Source: Alkalihalophilus pseudofirmus
Lineage (GTDB): Bacteria > Bacillota > Bacilli > Bacillales > Bacillaceae_D
Reading direction: 5' to 3'
Assembly (NCBI RefSeq): GCF_029094545.1
Contig: NZ_CP117836.1
Coordinates: 93,839-157,838, forward strand
DNA length: 64,000 nucleotides
Both the position numbers and the translations under genes were made by a program. Under the pieces are notes generated by a model. That model was not told the DNA's origin. It did not search any database and worked only from the letters and a program-made list of their open reading frames with translations. The first letter of the stretch is position 1; each line of letters begins with the position of its first letter. Shown in pieces: positions 9,780 to 18,337 of the stretch.

Positions 9780-10003
9780 CATGTTAAATTTAAACTTTTC
9801 TTACAGAGCATCACATCTAACTTACTTCATTGTAAGGGAGTATGAAAATGAGTACTCTTTTGGAAGGTGTAAACCGCTAAAAGAAACTTTTAAAGATTTA
9901 AATTACAACTAGGATAGCAAAAGACCACTATTACGGCTGGTAAAATAGCCGCTCCGAATACAATCCTGCTGCAACTACAAAAAGACTTAGATATTCCCCC
10001 AAA
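9780..10003. other. no gene recognised
   Basis: Only short broken frames are visible, for example an 11-codon ORF from ATG 9849 with a stop at 9879. I see no RNA or repeat signal. It may be relic sequence between the PKS cluster and the decayed toxin. Confidence 0.4.
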
Positions 10004-10171
10004 TTAAATAAGATCCTTTATAACGTTTACAATAATCATCAGAACAAACATGAGAGCAGAAGCTGGCACAATAGATTTTTTTGGCATCTTTTCCTTGTCA
10101 AAGTAATGCGTCAATAATACAATACCCAATGCAATAAATAATAGCATTGTGTACTGAGTCACCCTATTCAT
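10004..10171 (-). CDS. small two-helix membrane protein downstream of the LXG toxin relic
   Basis: A 55-residue protein from ATG 10171, which overlaps the stop codon of the toxin relic by 8 bases, so it was probably translated by coupling. It has two hydrophobic helices (about residues 8-22 and 36-52) separated by a charged loop. In LXG loci the gene just behind the toxin is often its immunity partner. That role is inferred here from position only; I do not recognise the family. Confidence 0.5.
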   Translation of the reverse strand: MNRVTQYTMLLFIALGIVLLTHYFDKEKMPKKSIVPASALMFVLMIIVNVIKDLI

Positions 10172-11260
10172 CCTTTCTTTTGCTAATACTATGTGACCCA
10201 TCTGGTTTGAGTGTAAATAAGAGTGGTTTGCTGTCTCGCCAATCATCAGGGTCTTTGCTCAGATAAAGCAATACTTCTTTTGTACCGCTGGTTGGTACAG
10301 GTGTGCCGGTGATGTAGCCCCAATACGGGATCTTTTCTTGTAAAGCATACCCTCCAACACTTGCAATTACTGTCCCAGCACGTGAAGAATTAAAGGTTTT
10401 ACCGGCTTTATCAAAGAGTTTATTCACTCCAGGAATTTTAGAAGCGGTTCGGCCCAACATATAAGCTCCATAAACCGTGGTAGTCGCTTGAGCTGTTAAC
10501 CCAACATAATAATTCACGGTTCCTTGCTGAGCATTTTGAGGGTAATAATAATAATCAGGATTATCCTTGAAAATGATAAGTTGGTCATCAACAATTTCAT
10601 ATCTTACTGAAACGCCATCTACTGTTACACTTGAAGGCTCTTTACCCAGATAAGCCGCCGCATCAAAACTTTCCCCTTTAGTTATAGCCATTTTTCCATT
10701 ATCACTTCCCCATTTAATCTCCCCATTTCTCCATACTTCCTTACCATCTTTATTCGTCGGAGTGGGTGTCGCATTTAGCTGAGTGTAATAAGCTAATGGA
10801 TTATGCCATTTGTCAAAAGTCACAGGCGACTTTGAAAGGAACAAAGAATTATGTGTGAATGGGTTTGATTGTCTATGCCTGCTAGCTAACGATGAATTTA
10901 ACAATAACGAGGCGGGGGAGAAATATAGGGCTATGGCGTTAAAAGTAGCTTGCCCCTTAGAAACTTGATACGCTGACTGGATCTCTTATAAATAATTATT
11001 CATGAGAGCAAGGTCTGCTTCAAGAGTATTTAGACTTGTTGTGGTCTGATAATCTAATTCATTTAGCTGTTCAACCGTTTCTTTAGCTTGTTTTTTGCTT
11101 CTACGATATCCTGCTGTACGTTTCCATCCGATAAAGGCGATAAATAACCAGGTCAGATAATGATTGCATCACTTTATTCGTGGATGACGTCAGCTGAGAA
11201 GTGGCTTGCTCTAGTTGGGCTAAACCATTATGCTAGGCATCTATCTTCTTTTAAAAAATG
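10164..11260 (-). pseudogene. decayed LXG-domain polymorphic toxin
   Basis: The downstream part (10164-10904) is one open frame of 246 codons, ending with a glycine- and tyrosine-rich region and a likely toxin tip. Upstream, at about 10910-11260 on the minus strand, broken frames still read as an LXG-type helical domain (QLEQATSQLTSST, AKETVEQLNELDYQTTT, LNTLEADLALMNNY), but with at least one frameshift and in-frame stops (for example near 10987). An intact LXG protein is exported by the type VII (Ess/Yuk) system and kills rival Gram-positive cells. This copy has lost its export domain. The toxin activity of the C-terminus is not recognisable by eye. Confidence 0.75.
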
Positions 11261-11407
11261 TGATACATATACCTTCTACTAAGTGTCCATAATATTTTTC
11301 AAATTGAGTAAAAATTAAAATTTGGATAAAGTATAAGGGTAAGTTTTCTTACTGCATTTTGTTTTGGTTAGAAGGGTCAATAGAGGTATATGAAAGGGCT
11401 TGTAAAG

Positions 11408-11425
11408 GATTCTTAAATAAGAATC
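11408..11425. promoter_or_regulatory. dyad upstream of the response regulator gene
   Basis: An 8-bp inverted repeat with a 2-base centre (GATTCTTA AA TAAGAATC) lies 65 bases before the response regulator start. It could be an operator or a short hairpin. It does not match the ATTCA box found before the two later genes. Confidence 0.35.
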
Positions 11426-11489
11426 TAAATATTTATTATACTCATAAAGAAAACTAATAAATGGAACAAATTAAGTAAAGGAGTTAACA

Positions 11490-12164
11490 ATGGCTCAAAT
11501 TCTTATTGTAGATGACGATAAACATATCAGAAACCTTATAAGCAAATATTTAGGCGGAGAGGGCTATTCAGTTAAACAGGCTGGTAATGGAATAGAGGCC
11601 CTTGAGGAACTTGAGAAAAATGATTATTCCTTAGTAGTGGTTGATATAATGATGCCTGAAATGGACGGTTATGAACTTACGAAAAAAATAAGAAAACACT
11701 ATCAACTTCCAATACTTATGCTCACAGCCAAGTCACAGATACAAGATAAAGAAACAGGATTTTCATTAGGAACGGATGATTATCTGGTAAAGCCATTTGA
11801 ATTAAAGGAACTTCTATTTCGAATAAAGGCTTTACTGCGGCGTTACCACCAAGTTGCAGAAATGACCATCAAGATACACTCAGTCGTTATTAATAAAGCA
11901 GCCTACGAAGTTAATATTAATGGTAGTACAATCTTGTTACCCTTGAAAGAATTTGAACTGCTTTATTATTTAGCTTCGAATGCAAACCGAGTGTTATCGA
12001 GAGAACAATTGATTCAACATGTGTGGGGGAGTCAATATGACGGAAGTGATCGAACCGTCGATGTACATATTAAACGGCTAAGGGAACGCTTTACCAAAAT
12101 AACAGATGATTTCTCAATAAAAACAATTCGAGGGGTTGGTTACGTGTTAGAGGTAAAAAAATAA
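11490..12164 (+). CDS. OmpR/PhoB-family response regulator
   Basis: A 224-residue protein with a receiver domain (acidic pair DD near residues 8-9, phospho-acceptor Asp near 51 in VVDIMMPEMDG, switch Lys in LVKPFE near 102) and a C-terminal winged-helix domain ending in the TIRGVGY signature. It starts at ATG 11490 behind AAAGGAG. Its stop overlaps the kinase start (TAATG). It is phosphorylated by the next gene's kinase and would bind tandem direct repeats. Two candidate boxes of that kind lie before the membrane-protein and MMPL genes downstream. Confidence 0.92.
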   Translation: MAQILIVDDDKHIRNLISKYLGGEGYSVKQAGNGIEALEELEKNDYSLVVVDIMMPEMDGYELTKKIRKHYQLPILMLTAKSQIQDKETGFSLGTDDYLVKPFELKELLFRIKALLRRYHQVAEMTIKIHSVVINKAAYEVNINGSTILLPLKEFELLYYLASNANRVLSREQLIQHVWGSQYDGSDRTVDVHIKRLRERFTKITDDFSIKTIRGVGYVLEVKK

Positions 12165-13549
12165 TGAGATCTTTATATTCTACATTTGTAATAGCGACAT
12201 TAGTTGTAATGTCTGTTAGTGCGCTATTGGCATTTATGTTATCCAACGCTTATTACCAACACTTTCTCAAGCAACAAAATGATGAAAAATACACAAATAT
12301 AACAATGGAAATCACAGAATATATTGAGGGTCAAGAAGCAATAGACTTACATGAACATCTTAAGTTCATATCTAATATTGGGTACCAGCTTAAACTCATT
12401 GGAGAAGATGGCACCACCTCCTCTTATGGGAAACCCTTTCGCACCCCATATATAGATGGTGCGATTATTGAAAGTGTATTAAGCGGGGAAGTTTATCATG
12501 GGATTGCGAACTTCCCGAGAGAGACCTTTGTAACAGGTTTTTTTGCGAATGAATTAGAAAACAGTATAGGTGTAACCTTCGAGCATAATAGGACTAATTA
12601 TGCTCTATTTCTCAGACCGGATATTACCTTGCATTTTCATGAAATGAGATTGTTATTTGCTTGGTTACTAGGGCTAACGATCATTTTTAGTTTGATTTTT
12701 GAGCTAATATTGGCAAAACATCTTATTAAACCATTAACTGAATTAAACGAAGCAACGAAAAAAATTAAAAAGGGTGAATATGCATTCTCCTTTGACTTTC
12801 ACAGAAAGGATGAAATTGGAGAGCTGGCATCCAGCTTTCACGATATGTCCAATCAGTTAGTCGAACTGGATAATATGAGAAATGAGTTTATCTCTAACAT
12901 TTCACATGATATACAGTCTCCTCTTTCAAATATCAATGGTTACACGGAACTATTACAGAATGATGGATTGACGAACGGGCAAAAAGGAGAATATCTCTCC
13001 ATCATAAGAGAAGAATCAGATCGATTATCCAGTTTAACCTCGCAGCTTTTACTGTTATCTTCTATAAATCAAATAAAAAAATTAAGGAAAAAAGAAAAGT
13101 TTTCTATAGCAGATCAAATAAGGTCTTTAATAATAAAATACAAGTGGAGGATAATGGATAAAGATATAACGATTGAATATACTCTCCCTGATGTTATTTA
13201 TTCAGGTGATCCGGCCCTACTTTTAAGTGTATGGGACAACTTATTAAGCAATGCAGTTAAGTATAATAAAAGTGGAGGAAGTATTTCTATAGATATAAAG
13301 GAAGAGCAGAATTACATAAACATCATTTTCCGGGATAGTGGTGTAGGAATATCATCAACGCATCAAAAAAGTATTTTTGAACGATTTTATCGAGTGGATG
13401 CTTCTAGAACAAAAGAAATAAACGGAACAGGACTTGGACTGGCCATAGTGGAAAAAGTCGTTGCATTACATGGAGGAAGTGTTCTTGTTGATAGTGAAAA
13501 AGATGTAGGTTCAACGTTTATAATAAGACTTCCACTGACAAAAGTGTAA
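12164..13549 (+). CDS. membrane sensor histidine kinase
   Basis: A 461-residue kinase with one N-terminal helix (about residues 5-27), an extracytoplasmic sensor of about 130 residues, a second helix (about 163-185), a HAMP linker, a HisKA dimerisation domain with the phospho-acceptor His in SHDIQSPL (about residue 247), and an ATPase domain with N box (NLLSNAVKYN), G1 (DSGVGI) and G2 (GTGLGLAIV). Its start overlaps the response regulator stop by one base, so the two are coupled. The signal is unknown. The exporter gene downstream suggests envelope stress or a toxic lipophile. Confidence 0.92.
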   Translation: MRSLYSTFVIATLVVMSVSALLAFMLSNAYYQHFLKQQNDEKYTNITMEITEYIEGQEAIDLHEHLKFISNIGYQLKLIGEDGTTSSYGKPFRTPYIDGAIIESVLSGEVYHGIANFPRETFVTGFFANELENSIGVTFEHNRTNYALFLRPDITLHFHEMRLLFAWLLGLTIIFSLIFELILAKHLIKPLTELNEATKKIKKGEYAFSFDFHRKDEIGELASSFHDMSNQLVELDNMRNEFISNISHDIQSPLSNINGYTELLQNDGLTNGQKGEYLSIIREESDRLSSLTSQLLLLSSINQIKKLRKKEKFSIADQIRSLIIKYKWRIMDKDITIEYTLPDVIYSGDPALLLSVWDNLLSNAVKYNKSGGSISIDIKEEQNYINIIFRDSGVGISSTHQKSIFERFYRVDASRTKEINGTGLGLAIVEKVVALHGGSVLVDSEKDVGSTFIIRLPLTKV

Positions 13550-13554
13550 TATTC

Positions 13555-13575
13555 TATTCATCTTCCATTCATATT
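13555..13575 (+). promoter_or_regulatory. candidate response-regulator box 1
   Basis: Two ATTCA half-sites spaced 11 bases apart (ATTCATCTTCC then ATTCATATT). A 20-of-21-base match recurs at 14121-14141. An 11-base direct-repeat period is typical of OmpR/PhoB-family binding, so the adjacent response regulator is the natural candidate. Confidence 0.5.
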
Positions 13576-13624
13576 TTCTGAGTAAAATTCGATATGAGAT
13601 ATGCTGGAAGGTGGAGATAATTAA

Positions 13625-14008
13625 ATGAAATATACGAAAATATTACTTGTAACATCGGCTATTTTCGGCTTAATGGGTGCTATATTAGGTGCTCATATGG
13701 CTGGGTCAGGCTCATATTCGTACCGACCAGTTCATGCCCATATTTTAGTATTAGGATGGGTTACATTATTCTGCTGGGCAATATTCTATAAGGTGTTTAA
13801 ACCAAAAAACAAGGTGCTTATATTCTGGCATGTTTGGTCAGCAATAATAGGATCTATTGGTTTATCATTAGGAATGTGGTTTTATTTCCTAAACCCATTT
13901 TCTTTACCGAATAGTATTAATTTAGTCTTCTATATTGTTGGTGGAATGGCTGTTGTAATTAGTTTTATACTCTTCCTTATCCTAGCCCTTATTCAAGATA
14001 CATGCTGA
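13625..14008 (+). CDS. four-helix membrane protein, oxidase-subunit-I-like
   Basis: A 127-residue protein that is almost all membrane: helices at about residues 6-26, 38-58, 66-88 and 97-121. It has His residues in GAHMAG and in PVHAHILVLGW, a pattern seen in short proteins annotated as cytochrome c oxidase subunit I-like. It is far shorter than a true subunit I and lacks the metal-ligand set, so oxidase activity is unlikely. A candidate response-regulator box lies 50 bases upstream and a terminator follows, so it is probably a target of the adjacent two-component system. Confidence 0.75.
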   Translation: MKYTKILLVTSAIFGLMGAILGAHMAGSGSYSYRPVHAHILVLGWVTLFCWAIFYKVFKPKNKVLIFWHVWSAIIGSIGLSLGMWFYFLNPFSLPNSINLVFYIVGGMAVVISFILFLILALIQDTC

Positions 14009-14039
14009 GAGCATTTAAATTTTATAATGGTAACAAAAT

Positions 14040-14082
14040 TAAAAGCCGTTTATCGCTTAAATGATAAATGGCTTTTTAATTT
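14040..14082 (+). terminator. rho-independent terminator
   Basis: Stem AAAAGCCGTTTATC paired with GATAAATGGCTTTT, with one wobble, followed by TTTAATTT. It separates the small membrane protein gene from the MMPL gene, which therefore needs its own promoter. Confidence 0.75.
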
Positions 14083-14120
14083 ACTTAATAAAAAAATCAA
14101 CTTTTCCAACTGTAACATGT

Positions 14121-14141
14121 TATTCATCTTCCATTCACATT
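14121..14141 (+). promoter_or_regulatory. candidate response-regulator box 2
   Basis: The same direct repeat as at 13555-13575 with one base changed (ATTCATCTTCC then ATTCACATT). It lies about 75 bases before the MMPL transporter gene. Its recurrence at two separate promoters next to a two-component system argues for shared control. Confidence 0.5.
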
Positions 14142-14216
14142 GCCACTCTATGATCTAAATGTATCGAATAAGGTGATGTATTTTTTGATCATATTTAAAA
14201 GAGAAGGGTGATAAAG

Positions 14217-16340
14217 ATGAAAAAAATGGTGCAGATAATATCAAAAATAATAACAAGTAAATGGGGAGCGAAAGGGATAATAGCAGGCTGGATTGCAATT
14301 GTCATCATCCTAACCTTAGTTGCCCCTCCTGCAAGTGAACATGCTAAGAGTGTTCCGGTTTCTGGATTGCCTGAAACTGCTCAGTCTGTTATTGGTAATC
14401 AGTTAGAATCAAAGTTTTACGATGAACAAGAGGGAACTCCAGCATTGTTTGTCTATACAAATGAGGGGAAATTTGGAAGGGACGAGTTAGATAGTGTTGA
14501 GAGATTTACTGAACAAGTTCAAGAGCTAGGCTGGCCAGAAGTAGAAGCCATACTCCCTTTTGAACATGTTCCAGAAGAAGCACAGTCTATTTTTCTCTCA
14601 GAAGATGAATCGACACTCGTGATTCCATTATTTCTAGTGAATGGCTTGGAAAGCTCTGAAATGAGCGAGACATTATCAAAACTTGAGAAATTATCAAACG
14701 AGTTATTAGGAAGTACAGATATTACGTTATATGTTTCTGGCCCTGCAGGGATTGCAGCAGACGCTACTGGAATATTTGCGAATGCAAATATAACGTTAAT
14801 ATTTATCAGTATAGTGTTAATTTTTGTCTTGTTAATTGTCATTTATCGTTCTCCTGTATTGGCCCTACTCCCACTTATTGCTGCAGGTATTGTATACCAG
14901 GTTGTAGATCGTACACTAGGGTTGGCTGGACAAGCGGGTATGGAAATCGAAGCACAGTCTTTATCAATTATGTCTATATTACTATTCGCGGCCATAACTG
15001 ATTACGCATTGTTTTTAACTTCAAGGTTTCGTGAAGAACTGCAATTACAAGAAAATAAATTTATTGCCATGCAAAAGACGGTAAAAGGAGTTGGAATTGC
15101 AATATTCTTTAGCGGTGCCACTATCATTGGAGCACTAATTGTCTTATTTCTGGCAACGTTCCAAGTATATCGCAATTTCGCACCAGTATTCACTATTGCA
15201 ATGGTCATTATTTTATTAGCCGGTATCACTTTATTACCCGCAATGTACCTTCTTGCAGGAAGAAAAGCATTTTGGCCTTTTATTCCTAAAGTTGAGAAAA
15301 GTAATTCTGCTTCATTAAAAATTTGGGACCGTATCTCAAAAAAAGTAACAAAGAAACCCCTAGTTAGCGGATTAGCTGTACTTGTTCTGTTTCTTATTAT
15401 GCTAGCTAATGTTACCCAAGTGAATTTTTCGTTTAATTTAATTAAGTCCTTTCCAGAAGATATGCCATCCCGAATAGGTATCGAGTTACTGAATGAAGGA
15501 TTTCTTCCAGGTGAATTCACACCGACAACTGCTATTATCGATGCACGCAACACAGACTTCGTCACGACCGAAAGAATAGAAAAATTACAAGCTATTATAG
15601 CAGACCAGCATGGTGTAAGAGAGGTGGATGAGATAGAGGTTTCAGAGGAGAATGAGAAGATAGTAAAATTTGATTTATGGTTTGAAAATGATCCTTATCA
15701 TATAAATACCTTAAATCAATTAGAGGCTATTTTAAATAAACAGCAAGAATTTTTGACTCAAGTAGATATACCCTCAGCAAACATGTACTTTATCGGAGAA
15801 ACCGCAGAACAAGTCGATATAAAGAATGTGAATGAACGGGATCTATGGGTTCTTCTGCCACTCATCACATTAGTCATTACGTTACTATTATTTTGGCAAA
15901 CAAAATCTGTAATTGCACCGTTATATATGGTATTTACTATACTTCTTTCATATGGAGCATCATTAGGGATTAGCTATTGGATATTTCAAAACCTATTAGG
16001 TCATGAAGCAATAAGTTATCGAATCCCTCTGTATACATTTGTATTTTCAGTTGCACTAGGTGTTGATTACTCGATCATGTTAGTCACAAGGATTCAAGAA
16101 GAAATGCGTCAGCACTCTGTAAAAAAATCTGTTCAACTGGCTATTAAACATACTGGGGGGGTCATCTCTTCGGCAGGTTTAATTCTGGCTGCTACATTTG
16201 CTGTACTTATGACCCAGCCATTATTGGAACTATATATGTTCGGGTTTACGGTAGCATTAGGGGTTCTCCTAGATACATTTTTTGTGCGGACAATACTTGT
16301 ACCTGCAATTATCATTAAATTGGATAAATATAGTTTTTAG
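14217..16340 (+). CDS. MMPL/RND-family membrane transporter (YdfJ-like)
   Basis: A 707-residue exporter with the MMPL duplicated plan: one N-terminal helix, an outside loop, a five-helix bundle (about residues 190-350), a short cytoplasmic linker, then the same again (helices about 385-405 and 560-700). Intramembrane motifs SILLFAAITDYALFL and ALGVDYSIM carry the Asp and Tyr pairs used for proton relay. ATG 14217 is chosen over GTG 14208, which lies inside the GAGAAGGG ribosome site. Such proteins use the proton gradient to export lipids or toxic lipophiles. The candidate regulator box upstream links it to the two-component system. Confidence 0.9.
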   Translation: MKKMVQIISKIITSKWGAKGIIAGWIAIVIILTLVAPPASEHAKSVPVSGLPETAQSVIGNQLESKFYDEQEGTPALFVYTNEGKFGRDELDSVERFTEQVQELGWPEVEAILPFEHVPEEAQSIFLSEDESTLVIPLFLVNGLESSEMSETLSKLEKLSNELLGSTDITLYVSGPAGIAADATGIFANANITLIFISIVLIFVLLIVIYRSPVLALLPLIAAGIVYQVVDRTLGLAGQAGMEIEAQSLSIMSILLFAAITDYALFLTSRFREELQLQENKFIAMQKTVKGVGIAIFFSGATIIGALIVLFLATFQVYRNFAPVFTIAMVIILLAGITLLPAMYLLAGRKAFWPFIPKVEKSNSASLKIWDRISKKVTKKPLVSGLAVLVLFLIMLANVTQVNFSFNLIKSFPEDMPSRIGIELLNEGFLPGEFTPTTAIIDARNTDFVTTERIEKLQAIIADQHGVREVDEIEVSEENEKIVKFDLWFENDPYHINTLNQLEAILNKQQEFLTQVDIPSANMYFIGETAEQVDIKNVNERDLWVLLPLITLVITLLLFWQTKSVIAPLYMVFTILLSYGASLGISYWIFQNLLGHEAISYRIPLYTFVFSVALGVDYSIMLVTRIQEEMRQHSVKKSVQLAIKHTGGVISSAGLILAATFAVLMTQPLLELYMFGFTVALGVLLDTFFVRTILVPAIIIKLDKYSF

Positions 16341-16365
16341 TAATTCTAAAATAGAGGTGTGTAAA

Positions 16366-16770
16366 ATGGAAGGATGTAAAGAAAAATTGCTGGAGAATAA
16401 AATTATCTCTATAACGGCGTCCATTTTTAACAATCTTGAAAATAGGAGACTCCTACAAATAGGAAGTTGTGAGGTTAGTTGTAAGATAGTTAAGCACTTC
16501 ATAGAATTGGGGTGTTTAAAGGAAAACATAATTATACTAGATAATCAAAACAATCCCCTGAAGGATTACGAGTATAATATCTTAAAATCCGATATAATTG
16601 TACTCGCATCTACTGCTTTCAATTACTATATCACTAATAGCCATTTAGAAAATATTGTAATCGAAAGAAAAAAACAGAACTTACTTATTTTCGATGTTTT
16701 ACACCATAAAAGCATCGAAGTAAGATTATCTAAAGTGAAAGATATATTTTATTTTCATTTCTCGCTCTAA
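16366..16770 (+). CDS. orphan HemA-like NAD(P)-binding domain protein
   Basis: A 134-residue protein (ATG 16366, AGAGGTG upstream) that begins 26 bases after the MMPL gene. It resembles only the Rossmann part of glutamyl-tRNA reductase: RRLLQIGSCEVSCKIVKHF where HemA has its nucleotide loop, then DIIVLASTAFNYYIT and LLIFDVLHHKSIEV matching the strand pattern around HemA's 'ISAT...' and 'IDIAVPRDI' segments. The catalytic N-terminal domain with its Cys and the dimerisation domain are absent, so it cannot be a full reductase. It could bind a nucleotide as a sensor. The match is by pattern and not verified. Confidence 0.55.
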   Translation: MEGCKEKLLENKIISITASIFNNLENRRLLQIGSCEVSCKIVKHFIELGCLKENIIILDNQNNPLKDYEYNILKSDIIVLASTAFNYYITNSHLENIVIERKKQNLLIFDVLHHKSIEVRLSKVKDIFYFHFSL

Positions 16771-16809
16771 GCCAATAATAAGGTTGTTAAGATCTTATTT
16801 GTTGATAAA

Positions 16810-16844
16810 GAGAAGGGGGATCCTATCTATTACCCCTTCTTTGA
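16810..16844 (+). terminator. rho-independent terminator
   Basis: Stem AGAAGGGG paired with CCCCTTCT around a 14-base loop, then a T-rich end. It closes the MMPL/HemA-like unit. The following 275 bases up to the Sda-like gene show no gene or RNA that I recognise. Confidence 0.65.
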
Positions 16845-17119
16845 AATTGATTTTAACTACATGAAAAAAACAGCTCCTGATATTCTTTTGAAACAGGTGA
16901 GGGTATTCCGCGATTAATAAGATGCAGTAATGTATAAACGCACTAGTTTTTTCCTAAACAGCCTGCGCGAAGTAACTATCTTTATAGTAGTTTTTTAATA
17001 CTACTTCTTCGTTTCATACTCACCAACAATCATGCAAGGCTGAATGAAATGAGGAACTACAGAAATATAAATGAATATACGTGGCAAGGGGTTTAACAAG
17101 GAAAGAATGAATGCTTAAT

Positions 17120-17263
17120 CTACCTAATTCTTTCCGCTTTTTCATACAGTTCCCGTTCCTCTAACTCTTTTAGTAGAAGTGAAAGAAAATTTGAATCAAG
17201 GTTTAAACTACAGGCTTTATAATAGGCATCTAGTAAAAAGTCATCGTCTAGGTAATTTAACAT
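17120..17263 (-). CDS. sda: Sda-like checkpoint protein (sporulation kinase inhibitor), copy 1
   Basis: A 47-residue ORF read leftward from ATG 17263 behind CAGGAGAG. It follows the Sda pattern: a short start, then DDDFLLDAYYKACSLNLD and FLSLLLKELEERELY, matching the helical hairpin of Bacillus subtilis Sda (LxxSYxxAxxLxLxxxFIxLLxxEIxRR). Sda binds the dimerisation domain of KinA and blocks the sporulation phosphorelay when replication is disturbed. This copy is isolated between the MMPL unit and the ilv operon. A second copy lies at 36493. Confidence 0.7.
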   Translation of the reverse strand: MLNYLDDDFLLDAYYKACSLNLDSNFLSLLLKELEERELYEKAERIR

Positions 17264-17515
17264 TTCTCTCTCCTGCTTTTTTGGACATTTAGGATTTTAA
17301 ATATATTTTACATAAGTTAACATCTATAGTAAACGCTTTCAATTAAATATACTAATAAAACTTTTCGACAAAGAATGCTATAAACTATAGATATTAAAAA
17401 ACTGAAAATTTTAAATATTTAATGTCTTTCATTTCTGAAAGTACGCTCTTTTCTTGGTTTCTTAGTAATAGGGGGATTTTCGAACTTCCCAAAGAGAAAA
17501 TAATCAAAAAAATTA

Positions 17516-17545
17516 TTGACAATTTAAAAAATATATTCTTATAAT
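17516..17545 (+). promoter_or_regulatory. sigma-A promoter of the T-box/ilv operon
   Basis: TTGACA at 17516-17521 and TATAAT at 17540-17545 are both perfect, with an 18-base spacer. It lies about 50 bases before the first T-box leader. Confidence 0.8.
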
Positions 17546-17574
17546 ATAAGCAACCAAATGGAATTAATTTGATG

Positions 17575-17888
17575 GTTGAATTATATGAATCTGTGTGGAC
17601 GAGGAAAGTAGATGATGGAAAACGTTTCAGAGAGCTGCCCCTAGGCTGTGAGGGCGGTAACGATCGAATCATTGAAAATCACCTCAGAGCAGCCACTTGC
17701 GAAAGGGTAACTGAGTAGAGAGTGGCGGAATCGTCTCCGATAAAAGGACGGGAGTCTGATAGGACTTACAGAGCTTATATTTTCGTGAGAAGTATAAGGA
17801 AGCTGAGTGGTAACGCGAATCTCTCGCCTCAGCAATCAAAGCTACGCTTATGTAGTAATTGATTGCCGGGGTGGGGGGTTTTTTTTTG
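17575..17888 (+). ncRNA. T-box riboswitch 1 (ilv operon leader)
   Basis: A tRNA-sensing leader. It has the AGTAGATGATGG stem I entry, the AGAGAG element, the apical loop stretch, and the T-box antiterminator sequence GAGTGGTAACGCG (near 17805), whose UGGU bulge would pair with the tRNA acceptor end. It ends in a large terminator stem (CTCAGCAATCAA against TTGATTGCCGGGG) with a long T run at about 17879. The stem I 3' side reads GAAAATCACC, so ATC (isoleucine) is the likely specifier, which fits the branched-chain genes downstream. The usual ACCGCG core is changed to AACGCG. Confidence 0.85.
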
Positions 17889-17944
17889 AATTTAGACCTC
17901 TTGTAAATTTGAAAATTCAGCGCAAGTGAATCTCAATAAAAAAT

Positions 17945-18262
17945 GAATATAATAAAGCGAGGACGAGGAAAGTAGATGATGGAGAACGTTTCAGAGAGCT
18001 GCCCCTAGGCTGTGAGGGCGGTAACGATCGAATCATTGAAAATCACCTTAGAGCTATGCTTGCGAAAGGGTAACTGAGTAATGAGCAACGGAATCGTCTC
18101 CGATAAAAGGACGGGAGTCTGGTAGGACTTACAGAGCTTATGTTTCGTGAGAAATATAAGGAATCTGAGTGGTAACGCGAATCTCTCGCCTCAGCAATTA
18201 AAGCTACGCTTATGTAGGAATTGATTGCTGAGACGAGGGATTTTCGTGTTTTATGTACTGAA
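17945..18262 (+). ncRNA. T-box riboswitch 2 (tandem duplicate)
   Basis: A near copy of the first leader, offset by about 365 bases: same AGTAGATGATGG entry, same GAAAATCACC specifier region, same GAGTGGTAACGCG. Its terminator stem is CTCAGCAATTAA against TTGATTGCTGAG, but the T run is weak (ATTTTCGTGTTTT), so it may leak more than the first. Two T-boxes in series would need two uncharged tRNA-binding events for read-through, giving a steeper response to isoleucine shortage. The specifier call is inferred. Confidence 0.85.
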
Positions 18263-18337
18263 TATTATGAAATTATTTGATCTCAGCAATTGATCTCAAG
18301 GTTGCTTTGAATAAAAAAATAACAGGGAGTGAGTAAG

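Noticed and set aside
15002..15565. 187-codon ORF antisense to the MMPL gene
   Set aside because: It is the shadow of a strongly supported transporter frame.
17575..18262. Long duplicated stretch that might be two insertion elements
   Set aside because: Both copies hold T-box landmarks and terminators right before ilv genes, so they are riboswitches.
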